Shown here in pieces: positions 13,511 to 22,247 of a DNA stretch of 32,412 nucleotides. Numbering within the stretch: position 1 is the first letter of the stretch; each line of letters starts with the position of its first letter. The notes beneath the pieces are model-generated. The model did not search any database. It saw only the letters and a program-made list of their open reading frames with translations, and had not been told where the DNA came from. The DNA is taken from the NCBI GenBank assembly GCA_020352555.1, contig CP070680.1:1447946-1480357 (forward strand), given 5' to 3'. Source of the DNA: Caldifarciminota bacterium. GTDB taxonomy: Bacteria; Hydrothermota; Tepidihabitantia; Tepidihabitantales; Tepidihabitantaceae. The position numbers and the translations under genes were made by a program.

Positions 13511-16500
13511 ATGAGAAGAGTCGTGCCGGTTCTGCTGGGCGCCTTTGCTCTCCTGACGGCCGGCGGCACGTGGATGGACAGCAAGCCGGCCAAAACCCAG
13601 GTCAGGGACGTATCGGCCTTTCCCAGGACACTGAAACCCAGGACCGTGGAAGTACAGATGCCCAAAGAGGCGCCGCAAGCGTTTCTGGGCGGCATCGAGC
13701 CCGGAATGCTGTCGAACCGGTCCTGTCGGCCGCGGCCGGTGCCGATGAAGCTCGAGCCGACTTTCAACCCGAGCGAAACGCTCAAATGGCACAATGACAC
13801 CCTTGGGGGCGGTGTCGGCCTGACTGCGGGCGGAACCTTCTACGGAGCGGTCAGGTTCACCCCGACTACGGGCTGTACTTTGACCAACGTGTTGTGGTAC
13901 AACTACTACGCGGTGCCCAACTGGGCCTCAATCCTGGTCTACGGCCCGGGCACCATATACGTACCAGGGACTCGGATCGACTCGTTCGGGGCCGCGCCGA
14001 GCGATACGGGGTGGCAGAGCGTAGCATTGTCCACACCGCGCAGGTTTCCGTCTGGCCAGGATTTCTGGATATGCGTGCAGGTCAACCACGACGCCGGGGA
14101 GTGGCCGATCGGGTATGACACCAAGCTCCAGGATACAACGCGGGGCGGCTACGTCAGTGTGGACGGCGGCACCTGGACCGAACTGTACAAGGTCGGAATC
14201 GACCGCAACTGGCTGATGTCTGCAGTAGTCGAGCCTGAGGCCGTGCCTGATTCCGACATGGCGGTGGTCGGGATAACAGTGCCGGAGATGATTCAGCCCA
14301 ACCGCTGGGTGACGATTTCGGCAACGGTGCAGAACCTGGGCCTGGACACGATGGTGCCCGGAATCCCGGTCGGGCTGCACATCACCGGTCCGGGCGGGTA
14401 CAACTACTACGACACCGCGGCTACCACCGACACCCTGCTGTTCGGCGACACCGAGTACATCACTTTCTCGCCCAACTGGTACACGCCGACAACGACCGGA
14501 ATGTACTACGTCAATGTCTGGACCGAGCTTTCCGGGGACCAGAATCCGGACAACGACACGCTTGTCGCGCCGGTCGACGTGACCTGGTGGATAACCTATG
14601 CGAGCTGGACAGCGCAGCAGTTCTACACCAGGCAGCCGCTGGAGCGCGGGACGATGTTCTTCCCGAACGATTTCGCCCTCACCTACCCGATCCAGGTCGA
14701 GTCCCTGAAAGCCGCTTTCAGCTGGTCTCCCAGCCTGCCCTGGGCAGACAGCACCATCATATTCAAGATTTACGGCGGCGACCTGTACACCGTCTTGTAC
14801 GAGGACACGGTCGAAGTGCTGCCCGGTGACAACGTGCTCTACGTAGCGGACAGCGTGGTGCTCGACAGCAGCTTCTTCGGGTTCACCCTCAGGCCGCTCA
14901 GGTTTGATTCAGGCCCGACGAGCTGGGCCGACGCGAACCACGACAGCCGCAGCATATTCGGTGACCCGGACTCGGGCTGGTACTACTGGACACTGGGCGA
15001 GTTCCACACCGCGGCGTTCGTCACTTTCCAGGGCGTGACCGACGACGTCGGGTTCTACGACATCGACGTGCCGCTGGGCCATGTCGAGCCGGGCGACACG
15101 GTGACCCCGACCGGCTGGGTGCGCAACTACGGGGTCGCGTACCAGAGCGCAGTGCCGTGCTCGTGCATCATCGTCGACAACGCGACCGACGCCATCATCT
15201 ACCGGATGGGGACAACGGTTTCGGTGCTGGCCGGAGACACGGCGATGGCCGCGTTCCCGGACTGGGCGGTGCCGGATTCGGCCCAGCCGTTCCAGGTGTA
15301 CATGATCACCTACCTTTCCGGAGACGAGAACCCGTCCAACGACGGGGTGACGACCATCTTCATGGGCTTCCCGGTCGAGGACGAGCTGCTCTGCCCGGCG
15401 CTGCAGCAGGGCGTGACCGTGGACGGTGCGCTGAACTCGATGGAATGGTCTGACGCACCGCGCTACGACGTGTCCAACATCTACGGCTGGCTCGACCCGC
15501 TGTACCGCTGGTACCCGGGCAACGTCTACCTGTCCCTGAAGCACGACGACGACTACGTCTACATGGGCTTTGACATGCCGTACACGACCTCGTACGAGTG
15601 GACCGAGCTCGGGCTGTACCTCGACGAAGACGGCGACGGTGCATGGGCCGGGGACTCGAGCGAAGGCAACTACTGGTACAACACGGAGAGCGATTCGGTC
15701 CGGTACCGGTCCCTGCCTCAGCAATACTACGACCCGCTGGTCGAGACCGCGATGGCTGGCTACAGCATGTCCTCAGGCCACCTGCAGATGGAGCTGGCTT
15801 TGCCGATCGGCACTGCGATCGAGGCGATGGACGTCAACCCGGCCGCAGACACGCTCGGGTTCTGGATGTATGACTACTACCCGGTGTACGACGAGTGGCC
15901 AGGGTACTGGCACACGCTGATGAACGAGAACAACTGGTACGACCCGTCCTACTACGGCGACCTCGTAATCACCGGCCCGCTCGGGAACCCGGACGCCGGG
16001 GTGCTGGAGATTACCGCACCGATCGGGTTCAACGACACCAGCGCCGTCATCACGCCGAGGGTGGTGGTCAGGAACTACGGCGATGTCGAGCTGAGTTTCG
16101 ACGCGTGGTTCATCATCGACGACGGCACCGACGCCGAGGTGTACCGCCAGTCGGCAACGGTCCTGGCGCTGGCTGCCGGTGAGGACCGCGGAGTGACCTT
16201 TGCCGAATGGGCCAAGCCCCATCCTGAGGGCGTGTACACCACCCGCTGTTCACTGGCTCTGAACGACCTCGAGCCGGGCAATGACCAGGCGACAGGCACG
16301 TTTTCTGTCGGGGTCAGGCCGCCCTGGCCTTCGGGCTGGACAGAGGTCATGTCAATGCCGGTGAGCCCGTCCGGCCGTCCGGTCAAGCGCGGCGGCTGGG
16401 CCACGGTGCACGATGCCGACGGCAAGATATACGCTGCCAAGGGCTACAAGACGACCGACTTCTACACCTATGACCCGCGCATCGACCTGTGGGAGGTGCT

Positions 16501-17614
16501 GTCCGGCATGCCGTACCAGACCCACCCGCTCTGGAGCCGCAAGCCGCCCCGCAAGGGCTCGAAGGGAGTTAGCGACGGCGATCGGTACATCTACGTCACC
16601 CAGGGCAACAACACGCTCGGGTTCTGGCGCTACGACGCCCAGACCGACTCCTGGGCGATCCTGCCAGACGTGCCGCTTGGCATCCACCGCAAGAAAGTCA
16701 AGGGTGGGACCGACATGTTCTACGTGCCGGGCCGGCGCGACTCGTCGTACGTGTACCTGCTCAAGGGTTACAAGACCGAGTTCTACCGGTTCCGCATCGC
16801 GGACTCGACCTGGGAGCCCCTTGAACTGGCGCCGTTCGTCCGGCGCAACAAGTGGGACAAGGGCTCCTGGCTCGCGCGCCAACACCGGGGACGCGGGCAC
16901 GGCGAGGGCGATAGGCTGATCTTTGCCCACCAGGCCAAGTACCACGGTTTCTTCACCTTTGACCTGGACAGCATGAAGTGGAACACCACCGCCCTGCCGG
17001 TGATGCCGTACATCGGCATGATGGGCCGGAGTAAGAAGTCCAAGGACGGCGGGTCGGCCGATTTCTTCGACGGCAGGGTCTACGCACTCAAGGGCGGCAA
17101 CACCCAGGAGTTCTGGAGGTACGACCCCCTTGATTCGACCGGCTACCAGTGGACCGAGCTCGAAACCATACCCGCGTTCGGCTCGACCGGGCGCAAGAAA
17201 AGGGTGAAGTACGGGGCCGACCTGGTGCACTGGGGCAACGGCGCGTTCTTCACGCTCAAGGGCAACAAGACGGTCGAGATGTGGCGCTACGTGGTCCCGC
17301 TGGGCTACGGCTCGCGGCCTGCGCGCAGCGGGGTTCTGGCCGAGGCGGTCGACGCCCGCAAGCCGGGTATCGACATCGCGCCCAATCCGCTCGCGCACGG
17401 GCGCGCGACGCTGCGCTACGTCCTGCCCAGGGCAGGACCGGTAGCGGTCAACGTGTTCGACGTTTCCGGCCGGAGCGTCAGCTCGCACGTCCTGGTCGCA
17501 GGAAGGAGCGGGGCGGTCGGCCTCGACCTCAGAGAGCTGAGCGCAGGCATCTACCTGGTCCGGTTCGACACCGAAGGGTTCAGCACGACCGAGAAACTGG
17601 TGGTGCAGCACTAG
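13511..17614 (+). CDS. Large secreted multidomain protein: CARDB, CBM-like, beta-propeller, sorting domain
   Basis: 1367 residues from the ATG at 13511 (AAGGAGG 6 nt upstream), starting with a signal peptide (MRRVVPVLLGAFALLTAGGT). Three CARDB/Ig-like modules begin near residues 249, 513 and 828, each ending in GDQNPDND- or GDENPSND-like motifs. Residues ~628-800 resemble a CBM9/DOMON-type sugar-binding fold (VTVDGALNSMEWSDAP, LGLYLDEDGDGAW). Residues ~955-1270 form a Kelch-like propeller with six blades marked by K-G-x-x-T-x-x-F-W-R-Y-D. Residues ~1284-1367 are a sorting domain (IDIAPNPL, VNVFDVSGRSV, LSAGIYLVRFD, KLVVQH). No enzyme active site is visible; an adhesive or carbohydrate-binding surface role is inference. 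A strong hairpin and a group II intron follow directly. Confidence 0.88.
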   Translation: MRRVVPVLLGAFALLTAGGTWMDSKPAKTQVRDVSAFPRTLKPRTVEVQMPKEAPQAFLGGIEPGMLSNRSCRPRPVPMKLEPTFNPSETLKWHNDTLGGGVGLTAGGTFYGAVRFTPTTGCTLTNVLWYNYYAVPNWASILVYGPGTIYVPGTRIDSFGAAPSDTGWQSVALSTPRRFPSGQDFWICVQVNHDAGEWPIGYDTKLQDTTRGGYVSVDGGTWTELYKVGIDRNWLMSAVVEPEAVPDSDMAVVGITVPEMIQPNRWVTISATVQNLGLDTMVPGIPVGLHITGPGGYNYYDTAATTDTLLFGDTEYITFSPNWYTPTTTGMYYVNVWTELSGDQNPDNDTLVAPVDVTWWITYASWTAQQFYTRQPLERGTMFFPNDFALTYPIQVESLKAAFSWSPSLPWADSTIIFKIYGGDLYTVLYEDTVEVLPGDNVLYVADSVVLDSSFFGFTLRPLRFDSGPTSWADANHDSRSIFGDPDSGWYYWTLGEFHTAAFVTFQGVTDDVGFYDIDVPLGHVEPGDTVTPTGWVRNYGVAYQSAVPCSCIIVDNATDAIIYRMGTTVSVLAGDTAMAAFPDWAVPDSAQPFQVYMITYLSGDENPSNDGVTTIFMGFPVEDELLCPALQQGVTVDGALNSMEWSDAPRYDVSNIYGWLDPLYRWYPGNVYLSLKHDDDYVYMGFDMPYTTSYEWTELGLYLDEDGDGAWAGDSSEGNYWYNTESDSVRYRSLPQQYYDPLVETAMAGYSMSSGHLQMELALPIGTAIEAMDVNPAADTLGFWMYDYYPVYDEWPGYWHTLMNENNWYDPSYYGDLVITGPLGNPDAGVLEITAPIGFNDTSAVITPRVVVRNYGDVELSFDAWFIIDDGTDAEVYRQSATVLALAAGEDRGVTFAEWAKPHPEGVYTTRCSLALNDLEPGNDQATGTFSVGVRPPWPSGWTEVMSMPVSPSGRPVKRGGWATVHDADGKIYAAKGYKTTDFYTYDPRIDLWEVLSGMPYQTHPLWSRKPPRKGSKGVSDGDRYIYVTQGNNTLGFWRYDAQTDSWAILPDVPLGIHRKKVKGGTDMFYVPGRRDSSYVYLLKGYKTEFYRFRIADSTWEPLELAPFVRRNKWDKGSWLARQHRGRGHGEGDRLIFAHQAKYHGFFTFDLDSMKWNTTALPVMPYIGMMGRSKKSKDGGSADFFDGRVYALKGGNTQEFWRYDPLDSTGYQWTELETIPAFGSTGRKKRVKYGADLVHWGNGAFFTLKGNKTVEMWRYVVPLGYGSRPARSGVLAEAVDARKPGIDIAPNPLAHGRATLRYVLPRAGPVAVNVFDVSGRSVSSHVLVAGRSGAVGLDLRELSAGIYLVRFDTEGFSTTEKLVVQH

Positions 17615-17639
17615 CGGTCCAGGCTTCGAGCCTGACCTT

Positions 17640-17667
17640 GGGAGGAGCGGCCTTGGCCGCTCCTCCC
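17640..17667 (+). terminator. Strong terminator-like hairpin, group II intron target
   Basis: GGGAGGAGCGGCC and GGCCGCTCCTCCC are 13-bp complementary arms separated by TT. It lies 26 bp after the stop codon of the large secreted protein. The expected T-run is replaced by TGTC and then the intron 5' end, as expected when a class C intron lands at the base of a terminator. Confidence 0.75.
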
Positions 17668-18051
17668 TGTCGTGCGCCCAGCATGGGCGCTGACTTGAGA
17701 GTGAGAGTCTCTATCACGGAGGTTGATTGCACCAACCGTTAGCCAAAGGCAAGTGCGTCACCGCGAGGTGGGGTGCGAAGGAAGCCGGAGGCAAACCTGC
17801 GCTTTGAGGAACACGAATCCCATACGAGGCCGGGCCAGCCGGGCGAGCTGGCGACTAACAGCGAAGCCCGATGCGATCAAGGGCTGGCAAGGTAGATGGG
17901 GCAAGGTTGCAGGGAAAGTCAGCGTTCTTACCTGGGGAGACCTGCCGTTCTGCTGTCTGCGGACAGCAAGCCCGGCTGCGAGGCCGGGTTGAGGCGGCAG
18001 GAGTCAGCAGAGGCCATAGTATCAGTGCCGTCACACTGAGAAGGGCTGAAC

Positions 18052-19521
18052 GTGGAGCAGGGCACGGACTTGTGCGACTCGCAGGACGAGCGAGGAAGGC
18101 AGACTTTCCCGGATAGGGATACTACTGGTCGGGCGAAGGCGGTGAAGCCGCCGGGATTCGACCAGAGGGCCGAGCCGTCCTCGGCGCCACAGGAGGAAGT
18201 GTCTGGAGCGACAGACGGTACGGGCGTATGGGAGCGGGTGTTCGGTCGGGACAACCTGCTGCGTGCGCTTGAGCGGGTCGAGCGGAACGGCGGAGCACCG
18301 GGCAGTGACGGGATGACGGTGGTAGAACTCCGGCCGTATCTCAAGCGGCACTGGGTAGAAATCAGGGCTGCGCTCGATGCGGAGACCTATCAGCCGAAGC
18401 CGGTGCTCAGGCGGGAGATACCGAAGCCTGGGGGCGGGGTGAGGCTGCTGGGCATACCGACGGTGACAGACCGTTTCATACAACAGGCGCTGGTCCGGGT
18501 GCTTGTGCCGCTGTTTGAGCCGGTATTCTCAGACTCAAGCTACGGGTTTCGGCCTGGGCGGAGAGCCCACGATGCGGTCAGGAAGGCCCAGGAGCATATC
18601 AACGAAGGGTATGGCTGGGTAGTGGACATAGACCTGGAGAAGTTCTTTGACCGGGTGAACCACGACAGACTGATGGCACGGGTGGCGCGAGTAGTGAGAG
18701 ACCGGCGGGTGCTCAAGCTGATCCGGAAGTATCTGGAGTCCGGGGTAATGGTCAACGGGGTGAAGGTCGAGGTGCGTGAGGGTACGCCGCAGGGCGGGCC
18801 GCTGTCGCCACTCTTGGCCAACATCATGTTGGACGACCTGGACAAGGAACTGGAGAAGCGGGGGCATCGGTTTGTGCGCTATGCGGACGACTGCAACATC
18901 TACGTCAGGAGCAAGCGGGCCGGCGAGCGGTTGCTAGCCGGCATCGGGCGATTTCTGGAGCGGAAGCTACGGCTTCGGGTCAACGCGAGGAAGAGCGGTG
19001 TAGATCGGCCGCAGAAGCGGAGGTTTCTGAGTTTCAGCTTCTACTGGCGGCAGGGTCGAGCGCTGATTCGCGTGGCCGACGAGGCGAGAGACCGCTGCCG
19101 GGAGCGACTGCGTCAGCTAACCCGACGCGGCCGGTCTGGTCTGGTGGTCGAAGTCATCCGTGCCGTCAACGAGTATATGACGGGATGGGTGGAGTACTTC
19201 CGACTGGCTGAGACGGACTGGGCGTTTCGGGAGATGGACCGGTGGCTCAGGCGGCGGCTGCGGCAGATGGTCTGGAAGCGCTGGAAGCGAGGGCGGACAC
19301 GCTACCGAAAGCTTGTGGAACTGGGCGTGCCGTCGGAGCTGGCGGCTCTTGGCGCGGGTGGCACGAGTCCATGGCGCATGGCGGCGACACCAGTGGTGAA
19401 CATGGCCTTGAGCAACGCCTACTGGGAACGGGAAGGGTTGATGAATATCGCCGAACGCTATCGTCAGTTGCGCGAGACTCTGCGAACCGCCGGATGCAAT
19501 AAAGCACGTCCGGTGGTGTGA
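18052..19521 (+). CDS. ltrA: Group II intron reverse transcriptase/maturase
   Basis: 489 residues from a GTG preceded by an AGAAGGG site. The RT domain runs from ~60 to ~330: NGGAPGSDGMTV, IPKPGGGVRLLGIPTVTDRF, SSYGFRPGRRAHDAV, the DIDLEKFFDRVNHDRL block with catalytic Asp, GTPQGGPLSPLLANIMLDDLD, and YADD at 277-280. The maturase X domain (~350-470) includes WVEYFRLAE and NAYWEREGL. There is no C-terminal HNH endonuclease. It would assist splicing and perform target-primed reverse transcription. The reading frame does not stop before the catalytic RNA: the last 11 residues (TAGCNKARPVV) are encoded by domain V itself. No frameshift or inactivating change is visible. Confidence 0.95.
   Translation: MEQGTDLCDSQDERGRQTFPDRDTTGRAKAVKPPGFDQRAEPSSAPQEEVSGATDGTGVWERVFGRDNLLRALERVERNGGAPGSDGMTVVELRPYLKRHWVEIRAALDAETYQPKPVLRREIPKPGGGVRLLGIPTVTDRFIQQALVRVLVPLFEPVFSDSSYGFRPGRRAHDAVRKAQEHINEGYGWVVDIDLEKFFDRVNHDRLMARVARVVRDRRVLKLIRKYLESGVMVNGVKVEVREGTPQGGPLSPLLANIMLDDLDKELEKRGHRFVRYADDCNIYVRSKRAGERLLAGIGRFLERKLRLRVNARKSGVDRPQKRRFLSFSFYWRQGRALIRVADEARDRCRERLRQLTRRGRSGLVVEVIRAVNEYMTGWVEYFRLAETDWAFREMDRWLRRRLRQMVWKRWKRGRTRYRKLVELGVPSELAALGAGGTSPWRMAATPVVNMALSNAYWEREGLMNIAERYRQLRETLRTAGCNKARPVV
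19486..19517 (+). ncRNA. Group II intron domain V
   Basis: A 9-bp lower stem (19486-19494 with 19509-19517, including the G-U wobble of the catalytic triad CGC), a two-base CG bulge (19507-19508), a 3-bp upper stem TGC/GCA and a six-base loop. Most domain V hairpins have a 5-bp upper stem and GNRA loop, so the tip is shortened. It lies fully inside the maturase reading frame. Confidence 0.85.
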
Positions 19522-19523
19522 GA

Positions 19524-19555
19524 GGGGGCGGCTGCAAAGTCGCCCCCTACTCGAT
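19524..19555 (+). ncRNA. Group II intron domain VI and 3' splice site
   Basis: GGGGGCG (19524-19530) pairs with CGCCCCC (19541-19547); the trailing TACTCGAT contains the candidate branch-point A at 19549 and ends at the 3' splice site. Confidence 0.8.
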
Positions 19556-19582
19556 TCACGGGTGTGGGTCGGGTCGGCGGGC

Positions 19583-19610
19583 TTGACAGCGCACACCGAC
19601 CGGCTAGCTT
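19583..19610 (+). promoter_or_regulatory. Promoter of the 19633-20400 gene
   Basis: TTGACA (19583-19588), 16-nt spacer, TAGCTT (19605-19610), starting only 28 bp after the intron 3' end. The leader is about 16 nt and carries GGAG at 19621. Confidence 0.6.
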
Positions 19611-19632
19611 GGACAGGCATGGAGCGTCCGGT

Positions 19633-20400
19633 ATGAAGAACAGACCAGCGCAGGCCCTGTCTGCGATTGTCGCCCTGCTGGTCTGGACAGCTTGCGACCA
19701 GGTCTCGGGTCTGGATGTGCCCGGGGTGGGCTACGAGGTCATGAGCACCGGTCGACAGCTGTACCTGTCGTGGGATTCGGTCCCGGGCGCGGAGCGGTAC
19801 CGCATACTGCTCGATGATTCTGCTTTCACCGACACTTCGACTTCACTCGTCGTCGAAGGGCCGGTTGCTTCGATTGCGGTAACCGCCCTGAGCCAGGACA
19901 CGGAGAGCCCTGCCTGGACTCTGAGCACTTCGGCAACCACAACCGACGAAGTCGAGGTCTGGGGCACCAGCGCCACGGACCGACCCAACGCGTTCGGGTT
20001 CTCTTCAGCAGGGGTGTGCTGGACGTATTCGCTGGCCGACACCCTTCAGTGGTCGAGTGTCGACTTCGTGCTCGACGACGAGATGGACTCGGTCGTCGTC
20101 CTTTTCCGAAGCCCGGACGGGCTGTCGCCTCCGCTCAACAGCCGGGACAACCGTATCGCCGAGGCCGGGCCTGTGGAATTCGATGCCGTGGTGTCGGCAC
20201 CCGACACCCTGTACGACGAGCCGCATCGCTGTGAGCCTGGCAGGCTCTACTTTCTGTGGGTGGACCCGAGCGGCGACGGCTGGGATGATGACGAGGACCT
20301 GTTCGCCAAGGCGCTGGTCGAATCGGTCGAAGGCGGCAGGGTCGTGCTGAAGGTCGCCTGTCAGTCGATACCCGGACTGCTCTGGCTCAAGACCGACTGA
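19633..20400 (+). CDS. Putative lipoprotein with FnIII-like domain
   Basis: 255 residues. The ATG at 19633 starts a signal peptide ending in a lipobox-like LVWTAC; GGAG lies 8 nt upstream. In-frame sequence further upstream overlaps the promoter and is not coding. Residues ~30-105 look like a fibronectin type III-type beta-sandwich (RQLYLSWDSVPGAERYRILLDD). The rest is a beta-rich, Asp-rich domain ending DPSGDGWDDDEDLF and a C-terminal strand, with no known family. It is most likely anchored to a membrane facing the periplasm or the outside. It resembles the next two genes in having Cys followed by a W-containing FnIII-like module, but is more distant. Confidence 0.7.
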   Translation: MKNRPAQALSAIVALLVWTACDQVSGLDVPGVGYEVMSTGRQLYLSWDSVPGAERYRILLDDSAFTDTSTSLVVEGPVASIAVTALSQDTESPAWTLSTSATTTDEVEVWGTSATDRPNAFGFSSAGVCWTYSLADTLQWSSVDFVLDDEMDSVVVLFRSPDGLSPPLNSRDNRIAEAGPVEFDAVVSAPDTLYDEPHRCEPGRLYFLWVDPSGDGWDDDEDLFAKALVESVEGGRVVLKVACQSIPGLLWLKTD

Positions 20401-20431
20401 CGTTCTCCCGAGACACCGTAGCGGCAGCACG

Positions 20432-20459
20432 TTGACACATGCCGCAGGTCGGATAGTCT
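20432..20459 (+). promoter_or_regulatory. Promoter of the tandem lipoprotein pair
   Basis: TTGACA (20432-20437), 16-nt spacer, TAGTCT (20454-20459), then about 60 nt to the ATG at 20521, with GGAGG at 20511. Confidence 0.6.
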
Positions 20460-20520
20460 CTCTCCAGTCGGTACCGCCCGCTTGCGGCAGACCGACCCTG
20501 AGAAACCCTGGAGGAATCTG

Positions 20521-21369
20521 ATGAAGTACGTTCTGTGGTTCTCACTACTCGGCTTGTGCTTTGTCTGCCTGATCGTCGCGCCCTCCTGCAGCATCCTGGG
20601 AGGTCCGCCGCGCGGTGTCCAGCTCGGTGCCGACGAGACCGGGATCGGAGTCCTGCTGGTCTGGGAGACACCTGTTGAAGGGACGCCGGACGAGTATCTC
20701 GTCTTCTTCCGTCCGAGGGGTGATACCGTCTACGAGCAGATCGACAAGACGACCGGCAGCAGCAGCCGGCACGACCCGCAGGGCCAGACCGGTGACTACA
20801 GGGTCGACGCCAGGTTCGGCGTTGACACATACCAGTCGGCCGAGATGACGACGATTCCGGTTCACACGCCGACCACCGTGCTCTACGAGCGTGACGCTGT
20901 GGGCCTTTTCGCATTCGGTTGGGACAGTGCCGGGGATGGGAAAGCCTACGACATGCTCGATACGGCGAATGTCGACTCGGTCGACTTCTACATCACCGAT
21001 TTCTCTTCGGGGTCCGAGAGGATTCCCTATGCTATCGCCAGCCCGGACATGGCGCCCGGCGACTCGGGTGAAACGGTTGTGGCAGCGGGCTGGCGCGTTG
21101 TGGGTTTCAGTGACCCGATACCCCACAGCCTCGAGAACGACCCGCTGCCGGGAGCGAACACACCGACGGATACCAACTACTTCAACTACACGATGATCGA
21201 TTCGGCCCCGATGCTGGTGGCGGTGCACCCGCTTGTCGACGAGCAGTTCGCGCTGGTGCGGGTCGAGAAGGTGGACCCGTCGATCGGCGAGGTCAGAGTC
21301 GAGACCTGGTTCCAGCCGGTGAAGCGGCTGCGGCTTATCAGCCACGAGATCGACCGCGTTGGGTTCTGA
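20521..21369 (+). CDS. Putative lipoprotein, tandem paralogue A
   Basis: 282 residues, ATG at 20521 with GGAGGAA 5 nt upstream. Signal peptide MKYVLWFSLLGLCFVCLIVA with candidate lipobox Cys in APSC. Residues ~28-120 are an FnIII-like module (LLVWETPVEGTPDEYLVFF, HDPQGQTGDYRVDARFG). Residues ~130-282 form a second beta-rich domain with FAFGWDSAG, IASPDMAPGDSGE and FALVRVEKVDPSIGEVRVETWF. The next gene repeats this whole plan 17 bp downstream, so they are co-transcribed duplicates. No catalytic residues or known family are recognised; the secretion signal suggests an envelope or surface role. Confidence 0.72.
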   Translation: MKYVLWFSLLGLCFVCLIVAPSCSILGGPPRGVQLGADETGIGVLLVWETPVEGTPDEYLVFFRPRGDTVYEQIDKTTGSSSRHDPQGQTGDYRVDARFGVDTYQSAEMTTIPVHTPTTVLYERDAVGLFAFGWDSAGDGKAYDMLDTANVDSVDFYITDFSSGSERIPYAIASPDMAPGDSGETVVAAGWRVVGFSDPIPHSLENDPLPGANTPTDTNYFNYTMIDSAPMLVAVHPLVDEQFALVRVEKVDPSIGEVRVETWFQPVKRLRLISHEIDRVGF

Positions 21370-21386
21370 CATTCAGGAGGACGACG

Positions 21387-22196
21387 ATGAGGACAATTCT
21401 CGCTTTCGCCATCTGCGGTGCTGCCGCGGTTTCGGTGGTGACCAACTGCGATCGGATTGTCGGCGGTCCGCCGCGCGAAATCGCGGTAGCGGCCGACACC
21501 AGCGGCACCAAGGTTCAGATAACGTGGTCGCCGCCGTCAGAGGGAACGCCGGACAGGTACCTGGTCTACTTCAGCTCGGCGCGCGACTCCGGCTACGTGA
21601 TGCTGGACGCGACCGGTGACACGACCTATCTCCACGACCCCGAGGGCGAGACCGGCACGTACCGGGTGGAGGCGCAGTTCGGAGGTGAAACATACCGACC
21701 GGCCGGCGAGCCGTCGACGGTCCCGGTCTTCACCGATACCGTCACGGTATCGATACTGGGCGGTTCGGGCAATCCCGGTTTCGGCTGGAACCGTGCCGGC
21801 GGGGCGGGCGCTACTTCGCCGATGCTGGACTTGGGGGATACGGTCCTGGTCGACCTTTACGTCACCCGCTACGAGAACGATTCGATCCACATCGCCAGCC
21901 CGGACATGGCGCCGGGCGACACGGCCGGCAACGTACCGCCGGGCGAATGGCGTGAGAACTCGTTCACCAGGGCGCTGCCGACCGGGCATGACCCGCTGCC
22001 GAAGTACAACTCGGTGGAGTACGTGGGTTTCCGGCCAGTTGCCGACACCAGTATGCTGCCGATGACCGTCGGCTGCTGGCTGGAAGACGGACGGTTTGCG
22101 CTGGTCAGAATCACCGGCGTCAACCGGTTCGTGGGTGAAGTCCGGATGCAGTCCTGGTACCAGCGCGTGACAGGCCTGCGCCTGCTCTACCACTAG
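21387..22196 (+). CDS. Putative lipoprotein, tandem paralogue B
   Basis: 269 residues, ATG preceded by AGGAGGACGACG. Signal peptide MRTILAFAICGAAAVSVVTN with Cys next (a poor lipobox, VTNC). It aligns along its length with the preceding gene: GGPPR after the Cys, EGTPDRYLVYF, HDPEGETGTYRVEAQFG, GFGWNRAG, IASPDMAPGDTAG and FALVRITGVNRFVGEVRMQSW. The strict conservation of the IASPDMAPGD motif in both suggests that loop matters, perhaps for binding a metal or ligand; that is inference. Function unknown. Confidence 0.72.
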   Translation: MRTILAFAICGAAAVSVVTNCDRIVGGPPREIAVAADTSGTKVQITWSPPSEGTPDRYLVYFSSARDSGYVMLDATGDTTYLHDPEGETGTYRVEAQFGGETYRPAGEPSTVPVFTDTVTVSILGGSGNPGFGWNRAGGAGATSPMLDLGDTVLVDLYVTRYENDSIHIASPDMAPGDTAGNVPPGEWRENSFTRALPTGHDPLPKYNSVEYVGFRPVADTSMLPMTVGCWLEDGRFALVRITGVNRFVGEVRMQSWYQRVTGLRLLYH

Positions 22197-22247
22197 CCGG
22201 GGCGGCCGGGCTCAGCCGGTCACGGATGCGGCCGGGCCAGCAGCATG

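Larger units (their letters stand above)
17672..19555 (+). mobile_element. Group II intron (IIC-like), full length with reverse transcriptase
   Basis: The 5' end is the canonical GTGCG (GTGCGCCCAGCATGGGCGC) at 17672. 17672-18051 is non-coding and holds the domain I-III RNA, including GC-rich hairpins. The maturase ORF follows, then domain V (19486-19517) and domain VI (19524-19555), ending in ...TACTCGAT with the likely branch A at 19549, seventh base from the 3' end. Domain V carries a CGC triad at its G-U wobble, and the intron sits right behind a stem-loop; both are group IIC traits. The encoded protein has no DNA endonuclease domain, also usual for this class. It appears intact and recent. 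The 3' end is chosen by the AY rule and could be off by a base. Confidence 0.9.

Noticed and set aside
16352-17611. 419-codon minus-strand ORF opposite the propeller domain
   Set aside because: Antisense of a well-supported repeat domain; no ribosome site or family resemblance.
9790-17614. Sigma-54 (-24/-12) promoters near the AAA+ activator
   Set aside because: No TGGCAC-N5-TTGCA-like element was found; nearby genes all have readable sigma-70-like boxes.
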